Shown one piece after another: positions 36,339-47,886 of a stretch of DNA of 64,000 nt. The translations under genes were made by a program, and so were the position numbers. Each line of letters opens with the position of its first letter. Position 1 is the stretch's first letter. The notes under the pieces are model-generated. The model searched no databases. It saw nothing but the letters and a program-made list of their open reading frames with translations, and was not told the origin of the DNA. Source of the DNA: Chlamydoabsidia padenii (lineage: Eukaryota; Mucoromycota; Mucoromycetes; Mucorales; Cunninghamellaceae); NCBI GenBank assembly GCA_025330725.1, contig JAIWND010000002.1, forward strand, positions 1,792,501 to 1,856,500, in the 5' to 3' direction.

Positions 36339-36956
36339 TATAATTGTAGTGGTGCGGAAAGAGAGAAAAAAGAATAAAGTGGAGGGAAATGGGAAATTGA
36401 CCTTGCAAAAATGAATGAGAAATGATTTAATATTCAAAACCCGCCACCATCGAGTCTCGAGAGTTCCCTCGCTTGCATAATACGTGGTGAGTCCAACTGA
36501 TGACATAATAAAAGTTTAGTATGGGGTCAATAGTACACAAGTCTAAAAAGTTGTCAAAAGACGGAAATTAATACCAAATGACCAGTATAGTTAAAATAGA
36601 CCATAAAAATTGACTATACTAAATGAGACAATGATCAAGAGGGGGATCTCTGTATATGATTTCTTCAAGCTCGACGATAGTCTGCAAGTAAGCTCCTTGG
36701 TGTAAATGGTGTTCAAGCAGGGTCTGTCAAGTGAAGCGGTGTTTAAATTTTGGCTTTTGAGAAATTCACAAGAGCATTTATATCCCAATCTCACTTTCCC
36801 CCCTTTGATCTCTCTTTCTCTCTCTTTCTCTTTATCAACAACATTACATATTGGTATAAAGTAAGTAATACAATGGGATGCATTTTGGAGGGAGGAAAAA
36901 AAAATATAAAAGAAAAGATAAAAGATGGTTAATTGCAAACAACATTATAAGGCCTT
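36339..36956. promoter_or_regulatory. Divergent promoter region
   Basis: 618 bp between the DysF gene (-) and the acidic orphan (+). Two variants of the recurrent word: TTCAAAACCCGCC (36433-36445, reverse) 95 bp from the DysF start and CGGTGTTTAAATTT (about 36737-36750) 210 bp from the other start. CT-rich leader at 36800-36835. No gene seen. Confidence 0.5.
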
Positions 36957-37905
36957 ATGACTTTTACCATGGTGGAAACTCCAACTAGCATTATAAAGTC
37001 AAACCAAAACCACTCCTCCAATATCGACACACAACAATTAAAAAAGAAGGTCAAACTGATCACCAAGGCACAATATATGAATGGCGACTCTGACGATGAT
37101 GAATCCATGGACTCGCCTGATTTGGATAAACTGGATGGGGATGGTGACTATATAGATTATGAAAGCGACAACGACGACGATAATAGTACTTGTGACAAAG
37201 ATACTATCAACAGTTTATACACTTACATGGACGACGATAGTGCGGATTCGGATTATGTGGAAGATGGGAATGAAGACCAAGACAACATGAACGATGAATC
37301 AAGAGACGAATTTGGTCCACTGCAATACCGTGATGCCTCTGATCATCGATTCCTCCTTGGGTTTGAACTACGCCATTTTGATTTGGATCATGAACCTGGT
37401 ACAGATACTATTAATCTTCGAATGGAGGAAACCACTCCTGATGAAACTATATTACAGTAAGTGGCGGGAATTGAATCATGTCATTCATGCCGGTCTCATC
37501 TCTCTCTCTCTTTGTATATAGTGATAATTTGGTAATGGCACTCGTCAATGCTTTACATAATAGCTCTACCAAATCGGATAAACTAAAAGGAAAACAATTG
37601 GAAGGTAAGTAAAAAGAGGGGCTTCTGACAAGAATACGATACTGATTACATTTTTATTATTACATACTATTTTTTGGATAGGTAAACTAAAGGAAATGAC
37701 GCCCAACAAGATCATCAAGGCAAAGAAAAAGGCACACAAGGAGAAGAAGGAACACAAAGAAAAGAAGGCACACAAGAAAAAATCCAAAAAGATACCAACA
37801 ACCAAGAAAGGTAGGGCATCAGCAAAAGCAAAGGACATCAAGAAACACCACCACTCGGAAACGCTCAAGCTTATCTTCCGATCAGCAGTAGATGATATGG
37901 GGTAA
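36957..37905 (+). CDS. Acidic/lysine-rich hypothetical protein
   Basis: Not recognised. Exons 36957-37456, 37522-37604, 37682-37905 join in frame to 268 residues. The N-terminal half is extremely Asp/Glu-rich (for example DGDGDYIDYESDNDDD), followed by a short ordered-looking piece (FGPLQYRDASDHRFLLGFEL, then NLVMALVNALHNS). The C-terminal 75 residues are a basic block of KKAHKEKKEHKEKK type that must be a strong nuclear/nucleolar signal, then HHSETLKLIFRSAVDDMG. The acidic plus basic plan is usual in nucleolar and histone-handling proteins; no specific role can be claimed. The real-gene call rests on three clean splice joins and the promoter word upstream. Confidence 0.68.
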
Positions 37906-38147
37906 AACAATAAAAGGGCGGAAAAACAAGCAAATGTAGATTTAGTATATAGTAGAATGATAGTTTGTTGTAGCTCTTTTATCCCCCTCCCCCCTTTTTT
38001 TTTGGCACATTTAGCAATGATATCCCCTTCTATCCTCTAGTTAGCACATATTAATACAATAAAAACACACCATTAGCTGTATAATTCATACCATCAAATG
38101 TTTGACTTTATTATTATAATATATATATTACAATAAACACATCTATA

Positions 38148-39597
38148 CTAACACAGTTGACCTTTGGCAAATGACCTAGCACCTACGTAACCTATAAATC
38201 CAATGTAGAGTAGGTCTATACTATCGCCTTCATGTTCAGATGGAAATAACTTGATCCATAGATATTGTCCAGACCTATGTTGTTGTTTTTACCACCATCA
38301 AAACAAGAATAAATCGCCCAATCTTTTAGTTGGTATCGTATTAGGGGATGTACGTGGTAAAAAAAAATGGGGGGGGGGAGACTTACCTATCACTCAAGTC
38401 CACCACCAAAGGTTGATCATCAGTTATCTGGAACCAGGCAGCTAATCGATCATCCCGATTGTTCTCGTCCCTTGATTCTTGGTATTGTTCATAGTCGAGT
38501 CTGGTGAAGTTATCAAATTGCCGTGTTTCTAATAGACCCACAAAAAAAAAAAAAAAAAAAAAAAAAGGTGAGGGCGATGCTTTTTTCTTTGTTTTCTTCC
38601 TTCTTACCTTTTTTATCAAAGGGATGATGCGAGATTAAAATCATTCCTTCCCGACCTAGTTTGATAGTAATAAAAAGTTAACATGTGGACTATTAGGCTT
38701 GTTTATATGTATTTCTACTTGCATGGCGGAGTATATCTGTTTGAGGAAGGAAAGCGGCGTTTAAATTAGACTAGTCAAATTCATGCAACACTCATCCTTA
38801 CCCAGTTTGAGGACACATTAGAATAACTTGTGATACAACACAACTATGCCTTCGCCCAGCGTACTCGAGAGCAAGATCCATCGTGTACTGATTATTGAAT
38901 ACCCTAAAAGGAAAAGAGAGAGAGAGGAGAGGAAAAAACGCCTAGGTGAATTAGTATGAGTTCTGTTTATCACTTTTATTGTTATTACCTGTATATAGCC
39001 CCGTGTTGATACGAGATGTACTTTTCTACATCAAATAAGGATCTATGAAAAAGTATAACAATGGAGTCAGTTGACAAGTAATGCAGAGATGATTGTGACT
39101 TGCCGTGTTGTCTTTTGCTGCATTAACCGGAAATCCAAATAGTCATAATTGTCGGTGTTTTGCTTTGTTGGGAAAGCATCATCTTGAATGGGTGTGAATA
39201 ATGCCGTGATATCCGCCGGATCCAAGCATTGCTCTTGTTGGAAAGAGTTGGCAGAAGTGGTGGATGAGATGGCGGAGCTGATGCTCATATGTTGTAAACT
39301 ATGTGAGTGTGATTCGATCTGGTTGGGTTCCGTTGAAACTGGTCGTCGTAGTCGAGGTATTCTTGGCACATGTCGAGTGTTATTAGATCGAATACGTACA
39401 ATGGACGAGGGTGCAGGATTAGGTGGTGTCCATTCTCCTATCGCTGATAACGTCCATCTTTCTTCTGCTGGTGGGGGAAGAGATGGTATTGGTGGTGTAG
39501 GTGGAGTGGTGTAGGTATGGAAGGTAGATGGTTCGTTGTAAAAGGTTGATGTTGTTGAAGTGGTGAAATCATAAGGGCGCCCATTTATTGTTGGCAT
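38148..39597 (-). CDS. Hypothetical protein with C-terminal beta-sandwich-like domain; 14-nt exon and two GC-AG introns
   Basis: Not firmly recognised. Exons (minus): 39597-39104, 39042-38989, 38903-38802, 38736-38723, 38655-38608, 38528-38387, 38274-38148; 326 residues in frame. The first 160 residues are Pro/Ser/Thr-rich and disordered. The rest reads like a compact jelly-roll (F5/8-C or DOC-like) domain: NNQYTMDLALEYAGRRHSC, VVSQVILMCPQTGYTPPC, REGMILISHHPFDKKE, LAAWFQITDDQPLVVDLSD, RSGQYLWIKLFPSEHEGD and LLYIGFIGYVGARSF. Two introns must use GCAAGT donors (39103 and 38722); with the GT donor available at 38718 the frame breaks into a stop. The domain label is tentative; the gene model is well supported by phase. 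Confidence 0.65.
38656..38722 (-). other. GC-AG intron following a 14-nt exon
   Basis: Donor CCAT|GCAAGTAG on the minus strand. A GT four bases further in gives the wrong phase and a TGA within 13 codons, so the GC donor is required. Confidence 0.75.
38723..38736 (-). other. 14-nt microexon
   Basis: Minus-strand exon ATATACTCCGCCAT, coding YTPP plus split codons, between an AAACAG acceptor and a GCAAGT donor. Its length (2 modulo 3) is exactly what is needed to link the flanking exons. Confidence 0.75.
39043..39103 (-). other. GC-AG intron, first intron of the same gene
   Basis: Minus-strand donor ACACG|GCAAGT and acceptor TCATAG join LMQQKTTR to SLFDVEKYI in frame. Confidence 0.8.
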
Positions 39598-40399
39598 TGT
39601 AAAAGTACGTTGAGGCAGAGAGAGAGAGAAAGAGAGAGAGAGAGAAGTCTATAAACATTAAAAAAAAAAAAAAAAATTGGCCGTTAAAAGATAAAAATTA
39701 GCGAGACAAAATAAGCGAGGCAAGTATCATACTGTACCTTTATCTAAAACAAGGTTTTCTTTATTGCTGTCGCAAGGATCATTACAATGATTCCTTGTTT
39801 TTTTTTTAGTTTGATCCACCGCTTGTCCATACACCAAAGGTTGCCGTACCTGTCATCATAATAAAGAATACCACAGTGGTTGCCTAATATAGAAGATTGA
39901 GTTTATACAGGTGCAATTAGAGTCAAGCAGACGTTACCTACTACAAAACGTACGAATGATTAATATTACATTGTACTTTATCTATTTAATTTACCTTTTA
40001 TCATATCCTATTATTTCTTGATTTGGTCAATAGCCATCATGGGCATGAGGTAGGACAAAGAAGTTGAAGCAATCCTTGTTGAATGAGCATTGATACTCAC
40101 CGCATTATAGTTTACCTTGGCACTGGCAGTCGCAGCAAATGTAGCCAAACATTTGTATCAAGTATGTAGGAAGTATTGTGTGTCTTGGTCTTGACTGCCT
40201 AGAGGAGCCAGAGTTTGTAAAAAGAAGAGCAAAAAAAGTATAGGATGAGGAGGTGTGTTTTATTAAAGGAATCTATAAAGTCTATGTGTTTGTATGAATA
40301 TAAAAGTTGACAAAGTTGTAGAGCATATGCAGTAGATGGGTTGTAGGAGATTAAAACAGGAGGGGGTCACCATTATTAAACGAGTCGAGGCTTATATAA
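39598..40399. other. Intergenic region, possible short minus-strand transcript
   Basis: Promoter of the preceding gene (GA repeat at 39615-39645, A run at 39660-39676). Between about 40330 and 39750 on the minus strand there is a candidate small spliced transcript: donor CCAAG|GTAAAC (about 40115), acceptor TATTAG (about 39886), an exon readable as VVFFIMMTGTATFGVWTSGG with stop, and an AATAAA near 39762. A start codon in the matching frame is missing, so I leave it unresolved. Confidence 0.3.
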
Positions 40400-41986
<1,587 letters not shown>

Positions 41987-42839
41987 TTAAGAAGAATAAA
42001 AATGAAAGAAAAAAGAAAAAAAAGAAAAAGGTAAGACGGAAAAAACTGGATGAGACCCAGAAAAAAAAATTTTAGCCTATAAACAGGAAAAAAGTCCGAC
42101 GGTTTTATTCATGCAAATGGGGGGTTAAAAATGAGAGGGTGTGTAAACTAATGATAAAGGTGGGTGATCTATATTGTCTATCTATAAACTAAATTTCCAC
42201 CCTATGAACCACATCTTACCCGATTTACCAGTCCAGTGAATTTCATTAGCCCATTTTTACAAGGGTAAAAGTAGACAACCGACTATAGTACCTGTTAAAA
42301 AGTGGGTTCAAATAAAAAACACAATAGTATATAGTGTCTTGTTTTTCCTTACCATGCATTCGCCCCATACGCCAAGATAAACAAGGTAAGTTTAATAGTA
42401 CTACGGTCATTGTTTTTCACTCCTATTTATCCATTACATGATAAAAAGTGATCAAAAGGAGATACACCAATCCATAAGCTATGGAGCCAATATTCATATA
42501 GTGGAAGTTTACAGGTAATAGTTTGCGTCATGGGCCGAATGAAGGAAAGAAAAAGAAGAGAGAAAAGGATGTCTGCCTTTTTCCTATTGTCGCAGTTCAA
42601 ACCCCGCTGAAAAAAGGGGTATCTGTACCGCCTAAAAAAAAGTGACAACCTGTCGGTTCCAAACATCGTTTCCATGTAAATATGATTTAATTTGTTATGT
42701 TGTCAGAGCCGTTATGGTTAATTTGGTGGAAAATGCAAACGACTGATCATTTTGGCGCGATAGACCAGTATCTGACCTGTTTTGGATTGCTCTTTAGTCT
42801 ATTTTTAACTCCCGACGGAGCGAACGATAGACGCCAGTT

Positions 42840-42871
<32 letters not shown>

Positions 42872-42916
42872 CTGTCCTTCTTTCTCAAAAGTTTTTTTTT
42901 TTTTTTTTTTTCAAAC
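41987..42916. promoter_or_regulatory. Divergent intergenic region (PFK-2 / KH-like protein)
   Basis: 930 bp. Reverse variant of the recurrent word (AGTTCAAACCCCGC, 42594-42607) in the middle. Very long T runs (42843-42870 and 42892-42911) lie immediately before the + start. The frames at 42427-42675 (-) and 42697-42924 (+) are not supported. Confidence 0.45.
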
Positions 42917-45842
42917 ATGGATAAACGTAAATAATTCGACTCGAAAACTAATAAAATGGCAATACTCAATCTATTCTTTTCACTATAGATCTTGTAGTGA
43001 GCACTAATGTTTTCCCATTAGTGTGTCTTTGTGAAGAAAATTTGCTGCAGTATGAAGCCTCCTTCGAGTAAGTCAAAACTGCTTAATCGACTAAACCAAA
43101 CTGACCAACTTTTTACACAATAGAAATCTCATGACCCAAACCAATACCAAGATTACTTTTGACTATGTAAAGCAGGTATGTTTAAAGGATTAATGGAAAT
43201 GAACGACACGGAATACTAATGGCGTTTAATAGTGCTTCCACATTCGAGCTCGATCTCAAAAGTCCTCTGACGTAGTGTAAGACAAAGAATCACTTTGGTC
43301 TCAAAAGCTACAGAAACTCACCACTCTTTTATAATCATCATATGATATAGTGCTGGGCTAATCATCAAACGCTTCCTTCCTGAATTTGTATGTAACACCT
43401 CTGGACCAAATCACTAAAAAAAAAAAAGTTTGACATCTGACACTTTTTTTTTTTTTTTTTTGTAATAGAATGCCATGTTAGAAGCTGATCCTTTTAAAAG
43501 TACATACCACAGCATGGAAAGAGGCTCAATCATCAGCAGCTCGGACACACCTGCTTCTCCTCTATCAGCAAGAACTGGAAACACTGGAAACAATAGCAAC
43601 ACGGGTTCGCCTCAACTGGTCCGCTTATCGGGACGACCTCCTTCATTGTCAGATAGCGACAAAGAAGACTCTTCACCACCTCAAAGTACACCCAACTCAT
43701 CTCCACAATCACAACAACCTCAAGGTCCTTCTCTAAAATACCGTGGCGATACTGAAAGCGAAGGTGAATCCGAAGATGAACAAGAATACTCTGGTCAGTT
43801 TGTCTTTGCCAAGAATGTTACACGACCTGAAGATATCTTGACTGGACCTCCTCTCAGCAATAAGCAACAATCTGACTATCTGAAACTAATCGAAGAAGCC
43901 ACTGGGACTGAATGTGCAAGAAAGCCCAAGTCTAATGTAAGTCAGAAAATCAGGCGGGGGGGGATAGAAATTTAACCTTTTTACTTCTTTTTAGATCATC
44001 AATGTAGTTGGACCTACCCAAGAAGCGGTGGATGATGCGCTGGCTCGCTTCAAGCAATTGCAAACATTATACGTAAGTTAAAAAATACAGTTGGGGACAC
44101 ATATAACCAAGTTAATCATGCTTCTGGCACATTTTATTATTATTATCCTCTTATAGAAAAGGCGAAACAAAAAAGCAGCCACTATACCATGTATCCATCC
44201 CAATCCAAAAGAATCTCGATCCTTCTCACTCTATTTTGCACCATTGGACCGCTATCGGTACAAGCACACGGTATTTGTGCCTCCTGAAATACCTCGACCT
44301 CTCTTCACTATCTTGCCTGTTTACAAGGATCCACATACTGGTCAGCCTATGAAACCGACTGATCTTATCGACAAACCTCCTTCAGGGGCGCCACCTACTC
44401 GAACTCAACCACCAGTCAATTATGGTCCACCTCCTAGTATGCAACAACCATATCGTGCAGCACCTCCAGCAACTCTACAACCAGCAACATCACCACAGGA
44501 TAGTATGCCAGCAGCTACATGGGGTAATCGAACCGTCACTCAAACAAGACAAACCGTCATTACACCCGAAGCTGAACATTGGAAATCAGGTCAACAAATC
44601 AAACCAGTCCAACCAGCCTCATCTTCCAGCTCACCAGCCGACGACTTTCCCTCTTTACCAACCAAGCCTGCCAAGAAACCAACAGTACAGTCACCAGGAA
44701 AAGGTATCCAACGTCGGGTCATTCGTATCAGTAATCAAAAGGCGGGACCAGCAGATACACCACCACCATCTATTTTTGAATTGTGTCGGGATTACAATCT
44801 TCATAATGCACAAACGGCTTTGGCAGAAGGATTGGAACATGTGCGTGGACACCGTGGTGATATTCGACTCGGTGTGAAATTGGGCAAGGTGCTCTGGGGG
44901 AACCTCACTCCGGCTGTGCAATCTAAAATGTGGCCATTCCAAGATATCAAGGACTTGGCAATGAAGGAAAACAAAGTGGTACCAATCTTCAACAATATGT
45001 AAGTAAAATGTTGAAATATGGGAGGGGGGGAAAGTGCAGGATCTAATTCTACTCTTTTTTTAAATAAATAGCACGACTAGGAGCCCTGATGTTATGGATG
45101 CTATCTTTAAAACCTTCCCTGAAAACTACAACAAAACAGCATGCTATGAAATCCATGCCATGGCCAGAAATCAACCTTCTTTGGACTATCAACCTATTAT
45201 TATGACTGTCAATCCTGGTGCTGTGGGTCTTCAAAAGGTCATTTTACGACAAGATCGAGTCACTGAAATTGACTGGGTGTCCTTGGATAGGTAAGGAAAA
45301 CATATATAAAGTTTTATTTTCGTCTGACCTTTTTATTGTTGTTGTGTAGAAAATTTGACTTTCAAATGTACCTGAATGCTGAAGTTCTCGGACGAACAGA
45401 CGTGAAACCTTACTCGACCTTCCTCAAGAAACTCTCAATCAACATCAACACTTGTCAAATGACTTACGAAAATGTACCCAACTTTATCAAGGTGACCGAT
45501 GTGTTTTATAAGGAAACCACTAAACATCGATTACATTTCCCCTTCGTGGTTGAAATCAGCAGCATTGAACGGCTTCCCTTGGTTCCTCAACCATCCATGG
45601 GCTTTGGTGTCGAAAAGATTTTGGCTGACACTGGGAAAGGGGATACCTGGTTCGATTGTGAAGTATTCTACACTTCTCACAATGAATTCTTCAAACGGAA
45701 CTTGGATTTGTCGGTTGGAAAATTGGCGACATGGGGTCTTACTGATATCCTTGGCAAAGACGGGCGACAGGTGTTGGAAGATTACATTCGTTGCATGATT
45801 TTGATTACCGAAAATCTTCAAATGGTGTTATCTTCTGAATGA
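42917..45842 (+). CDS. Large KH-like protein, unknown function
   Basis: Not assigned to a named gene. Ten exons: 42917-42926, 42989-43067, 43124-43175, 43233-43276, 43351-43387, 43469-43936, 43995-44072, 44157-44998, 45072-45290, 45350-45842; 773 residues with every join in frame. The first coding exon is only 10 nt (MDK plus one base). The N-terminal 85 residues (HLVVSTNVFPLVCLCEENLL) come from five tiny exons. A disordered Ser/Pro block follows, then a KH-like segment (IINVVGPTQEAVDDALARF), a Pro/Gln linker and a conserved-looking C-terminal 270 residues starting PPPSIFELCRDYNLHNAQTA with LGVKLGKVLWGN and FPFVVEISSIERLPLVPQ. It may be an RNA-binding protein confined to fungi; role unknown. 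Confidence 0.8.
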
Positions 45843-45965
45843 TGATCTTTTTTTAGTTATAGTCTTCTCCTCTCCCCTCCTCCATCAAAATAGGGTTGTT
45901 GTTTTTTATTTATCAATTAATTAATAAAATGGAAATGGTTCATGTTTATGTCTTGTTTGGTATTG

Positions 45966-45996
<31 letters not shown>

Positions 45997-46361
45997 CTAT
46001 AACGGTATTCTGAAAAAGAAGAGAACTGGTTTGGAATCTTTGGGTTTAAATAGGATGAAGCTACCACCTTTGTACACGTCGTATTCAAATATGATCAAGT
46101 TGTAGACTGATATTGTTAGCACTGGTGATCAGCTTATACTACGATGGCCATCTTCTACATTTTGACCAATACCGGGGTTTAAATAAATCAGACCTTGACA
46201 CCCACAATCCCACCGTATCATACATAACATGGACAGGTAACTGTCTTGTCAAGAGTAAAAAAAAAAAAGTCAATATCAATAAAAGAGAGAGGACAAGAAA
46301 GATTGTTTTATTTCACAAGTTAAATAAAGACATTCATGCTATGATATCTAAAATAATAATT
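45843..46361. other. Convergent intergenic region with TA microsatellite
   Basis: Holds a (TA)n tract at about 45971-45996, a variant of the recurrent word (ACCGGGGTTTAAA, about 46170-46182) and AATAAA signals for both flanking genes. No gene. Confidence 0.45.
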
Positions 46362-47194
46362 CTATACTTTATTAGCCTTGTGGACAGAGGAGGCCAAACG
46401 CTTCAAGAAGGGATCGGCATCCATAATACCCCGTTCCAAAGTAAACTTCTTTTTACCCCATTGCCAACGCATTGCCTTTTGATCCGAGATATCCACTAGT
46501 TGAGATAACCACATGTTGTGTTCCTTTTTCCGACCAAAGAATGTCCAGCTTTCAATACCGAGCCACATGTCCTTGGGAGGCAGGGTTCGTTGTTGTTTCC
46601 GTTGTCGTTCAATGGTTTTGATATCTTCATAAGCAATCAAGTTAGCCACATAGTCTTGTGTATACCAATGGATAAAGATAGAAGGAGCCACAGCAGATAC
46701 ACCAGCTTAAAAAAGGAAGTCAGTATCCTTTTACTCTACTTTGTTTTCATTTCTTTTGGTTACCTAATGCCACACTGAGAGCAGGTGCTTGACCGGTGCT
46801 TAATAAAGCAGGGACAGCACAAATACCACATATACCAAATAGAGAAGCTGTCATTTTGTATCGCTTTATTGTTTCAGAGAAGGGACCTGTTTTTATAATG
46901 ACAGAAAAAACGGAGGTGAGATGGCTAATAGACAAGCCTCTCCTTTTTTCAATTACCTATATACACCAATGTCTTGTTTATAACGTTGCTATTGTTAGGA
47001 TCATCGTTACCAGTCGTTGATGGAGGAGTGATATGTCTGTTGCTGGTAAAAGCGCCGGCAGCCTTCTTGGGTAATTGAGTAGAATAAAAGGATAGAGTCA
47101 AACGAACTCCATGAAAGGTAAGAGCAGGTCGTTGAGTTTGTCGTAAAAGTGATGCTTGGCTTTTAACCACTTGTCGTAAAAAAGTGGTGTTCAT
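46362..47194 (-). CDS. TMEM70-like mitochondrial inner-membrane protein
   Basis: Relatives (TMEM70/TMEM186/TMEM223 type) are assembly factors of mitochondrial respiratory complexes. Exons (minus): 47194-46957, 46886-46764, 46705-46362; 234 residues in frame. The N-terminus is a classic mitochondrial presequence, rich in Arg/Ser/Thr and free of acids (MNTTFLRQVVKSQASLLRQ). Then the family signature GPFSETIKRYKMTASLFGIC, two hydrophobic segments (GICGICAVPALL and AGVSAVAPSIFIHW) and a matrix-type basic tail with KDMWLGIESWTFFG. A copy of GCGGGATTTAAA lies at 47301-47312, about 107 bp before the start. The family call is from pattern memory, moderate. Confidence 0.7.
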
Positions 47195-47226
47195 TTTAGA
47201 CGAAGAATGACAAGAGGAAGAAGTTC

Positions 47227-47257
<31 letters not shown>

Positions 47258-47886
47258 GCCAGCCCCGCTTTTTCAAGTTTTTTTTTTTTTTTCTTTGCTT
47301 GCGGGATTTAAAATGTGCTTTTTATGCCCTGAGCTTGTCTCATTGTTAAAGAATCAGGTCTGTGCTAACAAGCTAAAAGATAACAATGATAGTATGTAAT
47401 ACAGGAGAAAGGGGTGAGGAGGGAGGAGAAAAGACTAGATGATGCATGGTTAAATCATTGGGGCGGTAAGGTGTACCAAAGGTAAGAAATTGAACTGCAC
47501 AATAAAGAATATCATCATCATCAATCCTATGTGCTACTGATTATCAGTATACTGAGTAATGACTTTGAGCGACTCTATTATGTTTAAAGGCAAAGGAGAT
47601 CAGGAACGTAGACTTGTGCAAACTACGACCAAGCTATTTTCAAATCCCGCTACATGTTTGAAGAATGAGCGGAAAACTCCAGAGTTGATTTTTTTCGTTT
47701 CTCTTTTACTTTTTGGTTTTATCCTCTACGTCATGCATATCCTTTATTCCCTATATTTATTTGTTGTTTATGTTTGCCTCCCACCTCTTCTTCTTCTTCT
47801 TCTTCTTCTTATTTGCCATTCTTATCTTTCTATAGTCTATTAACGTATATCCACCCTTTCCCCCCACCCAACTATACGACTTGCTC
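47195..47886. promoter_or_regulatory. Divergent promoter region (TMEM70-like / OSR1-like kinase)
   Basis: 692 bp with GCGGGATTTAAA (47301-47312) near the minus-strand start and an exact reverse GCGGGATTTGAA (47639-47650) about 240 bp from the plus-strand start. A run of about 28 A (47227-47254) and T runs. The frame at 47559-47843 is not supported. Confidence 0.55.
47639..47650 (-). promoter_or_regulatory. Recurrent word, exact, reverse
   Basis: About 240 bp before the OSR1-like kinase start. Confidence 0.65.

Noticed and set aside
36339..36506. Upstream start for the DysF gene adding 56 residues
   Set aside because: The extension is unlike the family and overlaps the promoter-word copy; the ATG at 36338 is preferred.
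38718..38736. 18-nt exon with a normal GT donor in the orphan gene
   Set aside because: Leaves the wrong phase; the next exon then ends in TGA. The 14-nt exon with a GC donor keeps the whole domain.
42594..42607. tRNA gene, because AGTTCAAACCCCG matches a tRNA B box
   Set aside because: No T-stem pairing, no A box and no acceptor stem around it; it is one more variant of the recurrent word.
45970..45998. TA microsatellites (also near 52139 and 24419) as functional sites
   Set aside because: Simple repeats typical of AT-rich DNA; the one at 52139 is just the end of an intron.
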